From: Candidatus Poseidoniaceae archaeon
GTDB taxonomy: Archaea; Thermoplasmatota; Poseidoniia; Poseidoniales; Poseidoniaceae
Assembly: GCA_030747785.1 (NCBI GenBank)
Contig: JASLKC010000004.1
Location: 1-40,169, forward strand
Direction of reading: 5' to 3'
Length of the DNA stretch: 40,169 nt
A program made the translations under genes and the position numbers. The stretch's first letter is position 1. Each line of letters starts with the position of its first letter. The notes below the pieces were generated by a model, which was not told where the DNA came from, did no database searches, and saw only the letters and a list, made by a program, of their open reading frames with translations. This document shows positions 31,669-38,905 of this stretch, piece by piece.

Positions 31669-32658
31669 ATGGCCGAGTTGCGACTCTATACTACCGGCGA
31701 GGGCGTGATTGCTCAGTCAGAGTTCGCATTAGAGGGGCTTGCCGACACCATCAAAGGAAAGGGTTCGGCTTGGCTAGATATCCTCAAGCCTGGTGAAGAA
31801 GTGAAATCTTTCCTAGAAGAATTGGGTGTCGATGAATTGGCAGTTGAGGATATCTTCGGTCATGCTAGCGATACTGTTCAGAGATTTCACGGTCACCGGT
31901 TCATAGTAGTTAGAGCCCGAGATGCCGATAATCGACTCGATACCGAGCCTGTTGCAATTATCTTGAAGGGCGACCTGATGATTACCGTTAGAGGTACTCG
32001 CATACCAGCACTCGATGTGTTCAGCCGTCGTCTCAAGACTGCAGATGATGATGAAGTTGCAATGGGTGTGGATTTCCTACTCTACGAACTACTCGATTCG
32101 ATTGCTGATGATTGGACTCCGATTCTTTCTGAATATTCCAACAACTTAGATGAGTTAGAGTACCAAGTATTCGATCCAACTGAAGCGTATGACGGGCTGC
32201 TCGAAGGGCTCCACGACCTGAAACGTCTACTTCGTGAGGCAAGCAAGTCAATCGAATCACTCCAAAGCGCATGTTTGAGGCTTCTCAAACCCGGTGAGCG
32301 CCTGATTAACGAGAATACCTTACCGTTCTTTACCGACCTTCAGCAATTATCTACTACTCTGGTGAAGCGTTGTACTGCTTATTCTGCTGGTGCTACAAGC
32401 ACTCGAGATACTTACCTCTCTCATGTTAGTATGGATCTCGCTCGCTCCAATGCCAAGTTAACTGAAGTGATGACTACATTGACCATTATTGGTGCAATAA
32501 TGCTACCTCTGACTCTTATTGCTGGCATATTTGGAATGAATACTCAACTCCCATTCAATACAAGTGAGATTGGATTCTGGCCTGTTATAGGAATAATGAG
32601 TACCTTTACTCTATTGATGCTCGGCTACTTCAGCAAAAAGGGCTGGCTAAGCAAATGA
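31669..32658 (+). CDS. corA: CorA family divalent cation (Mg2+/Co2+) transporter
   Basis: 329 residues. The N-terminal cytoplasmic domain (~1-255) carries typical elements: WLDILKPGEE, LAVEDIFGHAS, VVRARDAD, and a long stalk helix region (SNNLDELEYQVFDP, LHDLKRLLREASKSIESLQ). Two C-terminal helices hold the hallmark GMN selectivity motif in LPLTLIAGIFGMNTQLP, followed by the final helix and a basic KKGWLSK end. Forms a pentameric Mg2+ channel. The stop codon TGA is part of the ribosome-binding site of the next gene (TGAGGGATATTAGTG). Confidence 0.95.
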   Translation: MAELRLYTTGEGVIAQSEFALEGLADTIKGKGSAWLDILKPGEEVKSFLEELGVDELAVEDIFGHASDTVQRFHGHRFIVVRARDADNRLDTEPVAIILKGDLMITVRGTRIPALDVFSRRLKTADDDEVAMGVDFLLYELLDSIADDWTPILSEYSNNLDELEYQVFDPTEAYDGLLEGLHDLKRLLREASKSIESLQSACLRLLKPGERLINENTLPFFTDLQQLSTTLVKRCTAYSAGATSTRDTYLSHVSMDLARSNAKLTEVMTTLTIIGAIMLPLTLIAGIFGMNTQLPFNTSEIGFWPVIGIMSTFTLLMLGYFSKKGWLSK

Positions 32659-32667
32659 GGGATATTA

Positions 32668-32964
32668 GTGGGTCGAAAACAGGCTGCTCTTCAGAGAAAG
32701 GTTGCTCGTCTTGCAGGAGATTGGAGTGACCCTCACGATGAAGTTTCTTGGTCCAAGCGCGACATCGTCCAAAATATTGATGTTAGCGATGATGGAGAAG
32801 TTCAACTCACTATCAAGCCATCAAGGCCTCATTGTCCATGTTGCCTTATCGACCTCAATAATTTCCGAAAGAAAATGTGTGACTTAAAGGGAGTCACTTT
32901 TGTCGAAATCAAAATCGTTGGTGTTCCAGCATCTGACCGCTGGGAACGTACTCTCAATCGTTGA
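32668..32964 (+). CDS. Small protein resembling the MIP18/DUF59 Fe-S assembly family
   Basis: 98 residues, GTG start coupled to corA through TGAGGGATATTA. After a basic N-terminus, the segment DEVSWSKRDIVQNIDVSDDGEVQLTIKPSRPHCPCCLIDLNNFRKKMCDLKGVTFVEIKIVG has the strand-helix-strand pattern of DUF59/MIP18 domains, which act in Fe-S cluster maturation: a (D)I..I.V..dG.V.l.l....p.CP stretch with conserved Cys (HCPCC), then a helix and GV..VEI. The identity is by pattern only and is moderately supported. The 3' end overlaps the convergent membrane-protein gene by 11 bp in an inverted repeat. Confidence 0.6.
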   Translation: MGRKQAALQRKVARLAGDWSDPHDEVSWSKRDIVQNIDVSDDGEVQLTIKPSRPHCPCCLIDLNNFRKKMCDLKGVTFVEIKIVGVPASDRWERTLNR

Positions 32965-32967
32965 GAG
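32951..32967. terminator. Perfect inverted repeat covering both convergent stop codons
   Basis: CTCTCAA, TCG, TTGAGAG: a 7-bp perfect stem containing the TGA of the DUF59-like gene and, on the other strand, the TGA of the membrane-protein gene. A shared bidirectional 3'-end signal is plausible. Confidence 0.45.
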
Positions 32968-33766
32968 AACGACGCCACTTGAGCCACTGATATGCAGGAA
33001 TTGATGTTGTAATTACTGCACTAAACCAACAGATTAGAGTCCCCACAATTATTCCATGTTCTGGCAAAGCCCAAGGTGCAATCAGTGAATAAACTGCAAC
33101 AGAAGAGCCGCCCAACATCATTGGTCCTGCTGCACCTGTTGGAACATCAGAGCCTTGAGCCATCCAAAGTGCAACCATTGTTGTCAAGAAAATTGCAGGG
33201 AAAACTGATGCCAACCCAGCAATGATTGGCTGGCCCATCGATGATAATTGAACTGCTATACCGATGGCTGTTGCAGCAGCTAATCCGCGCAAAATTAGTA
33301 CATTCATTGTCACAGAATTCTTTCCTTTAGGGGCTTTTTGTGGAATCCAAGTCATCCACAATCCAAGGGTAACTAAAGCCACCAAACCGGCAATTCCGAC
33401 CATTCTTTCAGAAAAATAATTGAGAGTTTCTGTCAGTGAAACTGTCATCAATAATGCCAGTATTGACCAGAAGGCTAGAGATACGAATGTCATTTGAGCA
33501 AGAGTTACTCCTTCTTTCATTCTAGGATAGACAACCCAAGATGCAACGAAAAGAGCATTGAGTAACATCCAAAATGGAATCAGTGACATGCTTGTAGCCA
33601 GATCCTCAGAGCCCCCTTCGACATACATTCCAATGGTTGCTGGAATGATTGTTGTAGGAAGAGTACCAAGTATTCCGCCAATAATTCCGCCCCATTTCTC
33701 AATGGCTACTGTGACTAGAATTGCCACTATGCCGGCGAAGAATGCCGAAAGTAGAATTGATAACAT
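32954..33766 (-). CDS. Multi-pass membrane protein, unknown function
   Basis: 270 residues with about eight to ten hydrophobic helices. Two similar-looking halves are visible: the first has GGIIGGILGTLPTTIIPATIGMY, the second has AGLASVFPAIFLTTMVALW, suggesting an internal duplication. A GlpM/DUF3147-like relationship is possible but not established. The start at 33766 was chosen because the ATG shares its A with the stop of the upstream thioredoxin-fold gene (TGATG) and AGGT precedes it; a longer frame would run through that gene. It ends the peroxiredoxin-thioredoxin unit and might serve in redox or stress functions, which is only a context guess. Confidence 0.75.
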   Translation of the reverse strand: MLSILLSAFFAGIVAILVTVAIEKWGGIIGGILGTLPTTIIPATIGMYVEGGSEDLATSMSLIPFWMLLNALFVASWVVYPRMKEGVTLAQMTFVSLAFWSILALLMTVSLTETLNYFSERMVGIAGLVALVTLGLWMTWIPQKAPKGKNSVTMNVLILRGLAAATAIGIAVQLSSMGQPIIAGLASVFPAIFLTTMVALWMAQGSDVPTGAAGPMMLGGSSVAVYSLIAPWALPEHGIIVGTLICWFSAVITTSIPAYQWLKWRRSLND

Positions 33767-34113
33767 CAGAGAAACCTGTTGAGTCGATTTTGCATTCTTT
33801 CTAATCCGCCACCAGCCCATTGCTTCTTCATCTCACCATCGACGAAAAGGACATTGAACGGAAGCACATCGACACCAGAAACCCAATCATGGGCGATTTT
33901 GAATCGGCCAAGCCCAGGCGTATCAAGCAGAATCTTTCCAACTCGTACACCCTCTGGTATTGTGAATTCTTCTAATTCTGCAGTCCAAGTTTTACAGGCT
34001 GCACAATCATTCTTTCCAAGCATCAACATCGCAATTGGTGCTGAGAGGAATTCCTCCCAATCCTTTGGACCGAGGTGCTCCAATTGTATCACCGAATCAA
34101 GCGACGTAATCAT
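33766..34113 (-). CDS. Thioredoxin-fold protein
   Basis: 115 residues from the ATG at 34113. The CxxC motif CAAC (37-40) in AMLMLGKNDCAACKTWTAEL lies after the first strand, and DVLPFNVLFVDGEMKKQWAGG supplies the cis-Pro region and later strands. This fits a small thioredoxin-like oxidoreductase. Its start lies inside the 3' end of the peroxiredoxin gene (17-bp overlap), and its stop overlaps the start of the membrane-protein gene. The overlap with a peroxiredoxin suggests it recycles that enzyme, although CAAC differs from the classical CGPC. Confidence 0.85.
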   Translation of the reverse strand: MITSLDSVIQLEHLGPKDWEEFLSAPIAMLMLGKNDCAACKTWTAELEEFTIPEGVRVGKILLDTPGLGRFKIAHDWVSGVDVLPFNVLFVDGEMKKQWAGGGLERMQNRLNRFL

Positions 34114-34624
34114 CGCCCTTGGACCAATTTGCACCACACAAGCCACCGGCTTGGGTAGCCTGACAGGTACGAAGGATCTCTGCTGGTGAGCGACCTGCGT
34201 CCATTCCGTTAATGGAATACATCTGCACATTTCCTTCTGGGTCTACTAGAACAGTTCCACGGAAGCCTACTCCAACAGCCTTGTTCATCATATCAAAAGC
34301 CTTGGTGACCTTGTGAGTTGTGTCTGCAATAACAGGGTGGGTCACGCCACCAGGGAATATCTCGCTATCTGCGAACCATGCATTGTGACTGTAATACGAA
34401 TCTGTTGAACATCCGATAACTGCGATTCCGTCATCCTCAAATTCTTCCTTCAGTGACTCGAAACCGACAATTTCGGTAGGGCAGATAAAAGTGAAATCTA
34501 GAGGATACCAATAGATGACATACCATCCGCCAGCGAGGTCTTCACTAGATAGTGTAGCCTTCTTTCCATTATCGTATACTGTTGCGCTCCATTCAGGTGC
34601 TTGCTTTCCAATCATGTTACCCAT
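34097..34624 (-). CDS. Typical 2-Cys peroxiredoxin (AhpC/Prx1 type)
   Basis: 175 residues. Reduces hydrogen peroxide and organic peroxides. The peroxidatic Cys is in PLDFTFICPTEI (~C48), the resolving Cys in GGLCGANW (~C163), and ...GVGFRGTVLVDPEGNV and AGRSPAEILRT are conserved parts of the fold. The ATG at 34624 is chosen because GAGGA lies six bases before it; ATG at 34630 would be too close. It overlaps the next gene, a thioredoxin-fold protein, by 17 bp, so the pair likely forms an antioxidant unit. Confidence 0.95.
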   Translation of the reverse strand: MGNMIGKQAPEWSATVYDNGKKATLSSEDLAGGWYVIYWYPLDFTFICPTEIVGFESLKEEFEDDGIAVIGCSTDSYYSHNAWFADSEIFPGGVTHPVIADTTHKVTKAFDMMNKAVGVGFRGTVLVDPEGNVQMYSINGMDAGRSPAEILRTCQATQAGGLCGANWSKGDDYVA

Positions 34625-34659
34625 GAACATTCCTCAAACCGCCGAGAAGGAAGGCATAC

Positions 34660-34677
34660 ATGAAGGTGTGCTTTCAT
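34660..34677. terminator. Imperfect inverted repeat after the histone-fold gene
   Basis: ATGAAGG, TGTG, CTTTCAT: a 7-bp stem with one mismatch that abuts the stop codon of the upstream gene and lies in the 52-bp space before the peroxiredoxin gene. It could be a terminator or an operator for the peroxiredoxin promoter. Confidence 0.3.
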
Positions 34678-35453
34678 CATTCAAAGGGGTCTAGATGGAT
34701 TAACTGCTCAATATCTATTCTCTTGTATCCGCGCTCTTCAGCATCAATTCCCGCACGCTTGAGCATTCTTCTCATCCAACCAAGCATCATTAGGTCCTTC
34801 ATCCGGTCCAATGATTCGATGAACCCCGATGGATTTCCACCGAGTTGTGCATGTTCACGAATGCTGTGCCCAGTTTCATCTACCACGTCGTAGTAGAGTA
34901 AGAGTAATTCTTCAACCGCAGCATCTGTAATCGGCAACCCTGCAAAACTACGAGCCATCTTTCGCAAAGCCATTGGAGTTAGAGCTGAACCACTAACCTG
35001 GCCTTCGAGTAAATCTTCCTCTGATTCAGATTCAGCAACTTCAACTTCATCACTTGGTTCCGAGACCATGATTTTGAGATGGCGGGGTTTGATAGTAGCA
35101 ACCCTATCCTTCGCCGCAGACATTTCAGCGGTATTCAGAATACGCTTGAGATGGCTTTCAAGATGTTCAATTCCCGCTTGTACCGCTTCAGAACCAACGC
35201 TCTCAAGATCGCTGAGGCGTTCAATCATCAATTCACGAGTTCGATTGTAATTGAGACGGGTTCGATTGGTATCGTCCAAGGTCTTTTTCTCAGGGGTTGC
35301 TGAAAGAGTGGCTGATTCCATCGCTGGGACCATTCTGTCTATTTCAGCAATCAATTCTTCGACAAGTTGTTGTTTAACGGCTCCAGCAAGACGCATTTCT
35401 GTAAATGAAGAGGCTACTGCGCCGATATGGCTAGGAGAATAGGGTTTGGCCAT
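34677..35453 (-). CDS. Putative tandem histone-fold protein
   Basis: 258 residues from the ATG at 35453, preceded by GGTGGAGTG. Three stretches follow a short helix, long helix, short helix pattern. Residues ~7-63 end in KKTLDDTN, like the KTVKAED loop/helix-3 start of archaeal histones. Residues ~68-130 (YNRTRELMIERLSDLE..., SEAVQAGIEHLESHLKRIL, RVATIKPRHLKIMV) give the best match, with xTIKPRHLKI resembling histone KTVKAEDIKLA. Residues ~158-230 (LTPMALRKMARSFAGLPITDAAVEE...) resemble helices 1-2 of a third unit. An acidic linker (SESEEDLLEG) separates the second and third. The gene is coupled to a zinc-finger gene upstream. This may be a diverged chromatin or TAF-like protein; similarity is read by eye and could be generic helical resemblance. 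Confidence 0.55.
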   Translation of the reverse strand: MAKPYSPSHIGAVASSFTEMRLAGAVKQQLVEELIAEIDRMVPAMESATLSATPEKKTLDDTNRTRLNYNRTRELMIERLSDLESVGSEAVQAGIEHLESHLKRILNTAEMSAAKDRVATIKPRHLKIMVSEPSDEVEVAESESEEDLLEGQVSGSALTPMALRKMARSFAGLPITDAAVEELLLLYYDVVDETGHSIREHAQLGGNPSGFIESLDRMKDLMMLGWMRRMLKRAGIDAEERGYKRIDIEQLIHLDPFE

Positions 35454-35455
35454 CT

Positions 35456-35722
35456 TCACTCCACCAGTCCGTCCTCTCGCCCGAGGGCTTGAGAGACTTC
35501 CCATGCGTGAAGGCATTCATGACCACCGAGAAATCCACCGGCTTCACGTGAAGGACCAATGAATTCAGCGCCACAGAATTGGCAGAAAACCTGTACAATC
35601 AGTTCGTTGTAATAGGTCCCGTTTGCAGTAACGCGCTTCATGATACGCTTTCCGACATCACCTTCATTCCAATCGCTTGTCTTCTCAGTGATATCTTCGT
35701 CAATAATGATTTCTTCTTCCAT
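35456..35722 (-). CDS. Small C2H2-type zinc-finger protein
   Basis: 88 residues from the ATG at 35722. Acidic N-terminus (MEEEIIIDEDITEK), a central beta-like segment, then CQFCGAEFIGPSREAGGF...HECLH, giving C-x2-C-x17-H-x3-H. That spacing is longer than classical C2H2 but could coordinate zinc. The start is chosen because GGTGA lies six bases before it and includes the stop codon of the M24 peptidase (TGGTGAATAATATG); upstream in-frame ATGs lie inside that gene. Its own stop falls in the Shine-Dalgarno of the histone-fold gene. A DNA or protein adaptor role is plausible. Confidence 0.75.
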   Translation of the reverse strand: MEEEIIIDEDITEKTSDWNEGDVGKRIMKRVTANGTYYNELIVQVFCQFCGAEFIGPSREAGGFLGGHECLHAWEVSQALGREDGLVE

Positions 35723-35727
35723 ATTAT

Positions 35728-36945
35728 TCACCATTCCGTAATCCATGGCCAAGCGCCACCAGCAGTGATTGGCCTCATGCCTTCACCATCCCGCACCCAT
35801 GTATCCTCGCTCCCAATCGAACCTGTGGTATGGACTACCTTGGGCTCAATTGCCATAGTCCCGCCCACTGGTAATGGGCGATCAAATCCTTCTGCAACAA
35901 TTGGAGTTTCGTCGAGTTGGAGGCCAACTGAATGACCGAGGAAGCGGGATTGGTCTGGTGCCATTCCCATCAAGTTGTCAGCATGACCTAATTCGGTTGC
36001 AAGTGCAAGTCCTTCCCGCCATGCTTGTGAACAATCGAGTCCTTGGTCTAGCACATCGACCACGGTGTCTTTGACTGCAATCATATCCTCAAGACGCTGC
36101 TCCCATTCACTTGAAAGTGAGCCTGCTACGAACATTCGTGTTGCATCAACAACATATCCACGGTGGAGATGAACAAGGTCAACAAGAACTGGTTCATTTG
36201 TCTTGATTGTTGAAAATCCTGAGCCCATGGACGCCATTGGATGCGGACCTGTTCCTCCGATTGCAGAGTCGAAAAACGACGGTATGCCGCCAGCACGACC
36301 AGCGACAATAACGCCACGATCACATTGTAGTGGAAATCTGCGCATCTGAACATTGCCGCCAAAACCTGCAGCCCTACTAACTGCCTCTGCAGCAGCGACC
36401 AATTCGATTTCTGATACTCCTTCTCCGCCTACTGCTGCAACTGCTTCGAACATCTGTAACTGGATTTCAGCACCATCAGCCATCATTTGTAATTCCCATT
36501 CCGACTTGACTTCACGTTGGCTATGAACCAGTGAAGTCACGTCCTCAGTGGAATCTAATTTTTCAGCAAAACGATTTGCAAATCCGCCAGGTATTTCGGT
36601 AAATTGCAATGCTGGCTTACAACCGATTTCATCCTTGAAAGCGGCCATTCTTGGAAAGGCTTCGACGCTATGGGGTGAATCATCTCCTCCAGATTCATGC
36701 TGGGCACGAGCTAATGAACGACGTACGAATAATCGGCATTCTCCTTCAGCTGGAACAAAGAGAGACGCATTTTGCCTACCACCTGCGTAGTAGTAGAGGT
36801 CGACTGGATTCTGGATTAAAGCCCCTTCAAGGCCTGCTTCGCGCAGTCTTGCCTGAAGGCCAGACTGCCTCGCCTCGAGTTCGCTAACCGGCACACGCCA
36901 ATCCTCGTCCTCGGGGCCGACTAAGGTGTTGAAGCCGTCCTCCAT
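35728..36945 (-). CDS. M24 family metallopeptidase (Xaa-Pro aminopeptidase-like)
   Basis: About 405 residues from the ATG at 36945. The N-terminal creatinase-like domain (~1-165; LREAGLEGALIQNPVDLYYYAGG) is followed by the pita-bread catalytic domain. Metal ligands: two Asp spaced by ten residues in VLVDLVHLHRGYVVDATRMF, His in FLGHSVGLQLDETPI, Glu in MAIEPKVVH, and Glu in SEDTWVRDGEG. The family cleaves N-terminal residues preceding proline. No signal peptide, so it is cytoplasmic. A longer frame to 36984 is unlikely because the TATA-like box at ~36994 would place the transcript start downstream of it. First gene of a coupled unit with the zinc-finger and histone-fold genes. Confidence 0.92.
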   Translation of the reverse strand: MEDGFNTLVGPEDEDWRVPVSELEARQSGLQARLREAGLEGALIQNPVDLYYYAGGRQNASLFVPAEGECRLFVRRSLARAQHESGGDDSPHSVEAFPRMAAFKDEIGCKPALQFTEIPGGFANRFAEKLDSTEDVTSLVHSQREVKSEWELQMMADGAEIQLQMFEAVAAVGGEGVSEIELVAAAEAVSRAAGFGGNVQMRRFPLQCDRGVIVAGRAGGIPSFFDSAIGGTGPHPMASMGSGFSTIKTNEPVLVDLVHLHRGYVVDATRMFVAGSLSSEWEQRLEDMIAVKDTVVDVLDQGLDCSQAWREGLALATELGHADNLMGMAPDQSRFLGHSVGLQLDETPIVAEGFDRPLPVGGTMAIEPKVVHTTGSIGSEDTWVRDGEGMRPITAGGAWPWITEW

Positions 36946-36993
36946 GGTGCAAACGGGTAGCCAATGGTTCAAAACGACTCCCATTCAAGATTT

Positions 36994-37000
36994 CATATAG
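36994..37000. promoter_or_regulatory. Near-palindromic TATA-like box shared by divergent genes
   Basis: CATATAG on plus, CTATATG on minus. It is ~26 bp before the plus-strand gene's ATG (leaderless spacing) and ~50 bp before the M24 ATG (short leader). One element could serve both directions. Confidence 0.45.
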
Positions 37001-37022
37001 ATTCAAAGGATTCTTATTGTAT

Positions 37023-37856
37023 ATGCTGTTCCGAAAACTGATGCACATCTCTGGGAAAATACTCTTGATAGTCGGTGGCCTTGTCTTAGCTGGAGGTTTA
37101 GCGATGATGTTTGGAGGCGGCGCTATGGCTTCGGATGGGGTCGATGACCTCGAAAATTTCGAGGCCGAATTTATTGAAGAAAACTCAACGTCTGGTTCAT
37201 TAACAATTACGGATTATGACGGTATGGGTGAACTTGGATTTTCATTCTGGGTAAAGGGTACGCATGTCGATGCTGATAACAATAGTATGTGGGATGATTG
37301 TGAAAATGTAAATCTCACATTGTCAAACAGTACCGCAGATAATTTTTTTAATATTGATTGCTCATATGATGGAAATTACTCAGAAAGTGAAAGGCGAGGG
37401 GATGAAGGAAATATTGCAACAGAACAGGGACTAATTTGGATCGGTCAAGGATGTGCAGGGGATTGCGCAAATGGGACCTATTTCTTTGATTCAAATACTC
37501 CAGTATGGGTTCAATATGATGATCAAGTACTAGGTGAACTGTTTGGTGATATTGGCGAAGTTATTGGCGGCGGAATGCTATGGTGTTTTTCATGGTGTTT
37601 TACTGGAGGTGGCGTCTTTTTACTATTACTTGGACTAATTCTTGGATTTGCGATTCGTCCTAATCCTGGACCTGTCGTCATGCAGCAACCAGGGATGATG
37701 ATGCAGCAACCTATGATGGTGCAACAGCCTATGATGCAACAACCCGTGACGCCGCAACCCGCACAAACTCAGATGTCAGAACCGGTTTTCGAGCAACCTA
37801 AGGTCTACGAACAACCGGAAATCGAGAACAATGATTCACCGCCCGGTGGGCTATAA
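37023..37856 (+). CDS. Two-helix membrane protein with extracellular loop and Met/Gln/Pro-rich tail
   Basis: 277 residues. Helix one (ISGKILLIVGGLVLAGGLAMMFGGG) lies near the N-terminus, an acidic, N-x-S/T-rich outer domain (~45-175) contains four Cys (DDCENV, DCSYDG, GCAGDC), helix two is MLWCFSWCFTGGGVFLLLLGLILGFAI, and a cytoplasmic tail has repeated MQQP units (GMMMQQPMMVQQPMMQQP). Function unknown; the tail resembles the N-terminal low-complexity part of the protein at 10.1 kb, suggesting a shared adaptor style. Start is the ATG at 37023 with no ribosome-binding site, consistent with a leaderless transcript. Its stop directly abuts that of the convergent methyltransferase gene. Confidence 0.8.
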   Translation: MLFRKLMHISGKILLIVGGLVLAGGLAMMFGGGAMASDGVDDLENFEAEFIEENSTSGSLTITDYDGMGELGFSFWVKGTHVDADNNSMWDDCENVNLTLSNSTADNFFNIDCSYDGNYSESERRGDEGNIATEQGLIWIGQGCAGDCANGTYFFDSNTPVWVQYDDQVLGELFGDIGEVIGGGMLWCFSWCFTGGGVFLLLLGLILGFAIRPNPGPVVMQQPGMMMQQPMMVQQPMMQQPVTPQPAQTQMSEPVFEQPKVYEQPEIENNDSPPGGL

Positions 37857-38798
37857 TCAAGACTCGATGACTGGCGCAACCCAAGCATCGGTTTTGGCTA
37901 ACCTTTCTTCAGCTATTGCGCAGTACTCTTCGGAGAGATCGAGTCCAACATAACGACGTCCGCACATCTTTGCAGCAACTGCAGTTGTGCCTGAGCCAAG
38001 GAATGGATCTAGAACGACATCGCCTGCATAGGTGTACATCTCGATACAACGCCGTGGTAATTCAACAGGGAATGGCGCAGGATGATTGACCCTGCGTGCG
38101 GATTCGGTAGGGAATGACCAAATCGATTTGGTATGATGAATGAATTCCTCTTTGACGATAGTATCTATGCGACCTTCTGCCCTTTCTGTCTTTGAGCGAG
38201 CGAGTTTGTAATCTCCTTTTGAGAATACCAACAGATACTCGTGTATATCGCGCAGGCAAGGATTGGAGGCGCTCTGGAAACTTCCCCACGCACAGGAGGA
38301 GCCTGCACTAGCACTCTTATCCCAAATTATCTCACCCCGGTGAAGGAATCCAATTTCATGCATGATGAGATTGATATGACTAGCAAGTGGAATGTAGGGC
38401 TTTCTTCCAAGATTGGCTACATTGACTACCATGCGCCCTCCCGGGGAGAGTACACGATAGCACTCGGCGAAAACATCGTGGAGTAATCCAAGGTAATCAG
38501 ATAGGCTGAGGTCCTCATCATAATCCTTGGAAGCATTGTATGGGGGAGATGTTACAACGAGTTGAACGCAATTATCTGGTAGTGGCATCTGTTTGCTATT
38601 GCCATTGATTACAACATCTGCTAATTCTGGTGGAAATTCATTATCCTCGCCCACATCACGACTCTTTACTAGGTCATCATACATCTTAGCGCCATAATAG
38701 ACCGAAGAATCGTGGCCTTCGCGCTTGGATACCCCGAATGCACTGGTTGTGGTCTTAGCACGCTTCTTCGCTCCTTCGAAGGGAGTATCGCGCACCAT
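37857..38798 (-). CDS. Orphan DNA methyltransferase (beta class, N4-cytosine or N6-adenine)
   Basis: 313 residues. Motif order is beta class: catalytic motif IV TSPPYN early (VVTSPPYNASKDYDEDLSLSDYL), then the C-terminal SAM-binding motif I DPFLGSGTTAVAA and YVGLDLSEEYC. The TSPPY form is common in N4-cytosine and some N6-adenine enzymes. The region between holds the target-recognition part (ASAGSSCAWGSFQSASNPCLRDIHEYLLVF). No restriction endonuclease gene is adjacent, so a housekeeping or regulatory role is likely. ATG 38798 is placed ~24 bp from the TATA-like box (leaderless); ATG at 38807 is the alternative, only ~12 bp from that box. It is divergent from pgk. Confidence 0.9.
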   Translation of the reverse strand: MVRDTPFEGAKKRAKTTTSAFGVSKREGHDSSVYYGAKMYDDLVKSRDVGEDNEFPPELADVVINGNSKQMPLPDNCVQLVVTSPPYNASKDYDEDLSLSDYLGLLHDVFAECYRVLSPGGRMVVNVANLGRKPYIPLASHINLIMHEIGFLHRGEIIWDKSASAGSSCAWGSFQSASNPCLRDIHEYLLVFSKGDYKLARSKTERAEGRIDTIVKEEFIHHTKSIWSFPTESARRVNHPAPFPVELPRRCIEMYTYAGDVVLDPFLGSGTTAVAAKMCGRRYVGLDLSEEYCAIAEERLAKTDAWVAPVIES

Positions 38799-38818
38799 GC
38801 TCAGCATCCTAATCTCTG

Positions 38819-38827
38819 CATATATGA
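38819..38827 (-). promoter_or_regulatory. TATA-like box for the DNA methyltransferase gene
   Basis: Minus-strand TCATATATG, with the ATATAT core ~24 bases upstream of the ATG at 38798. This spacing gives a leaderless mRNA and supports that start. Confidence 0.5.
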
Positions 38828-38867
38828 TGTTTCGCGATTGAGTGTATTGCTACCCGCGCGTTTTGAC

Positions 38868-38885
38868 CGGTTCTCTCAAAAACCG
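38868..38885 (+). promoter_or_regulatory. Hairpin upstream of pgk
   Basis: CGGTT, eight-base loop CTCTCAAA, AACCG lies ~20 bases before the pgk start, just ahead of the GGAGTGA Shine-Dalgarno. It may be a leader element; no function is evident. Confidence 0.25.
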
Positions 38886-38905
38886 TCGGTGGGTCGGAGT
38901 GACTG

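Noticed and set aside
37675-37760. MQQP coding repeats as a DNA-level tandem repeat element
   Set aside because: The repeats are short, imperfect and in frame with the membrane protein, so they are best read as a low-complexity protein tail.
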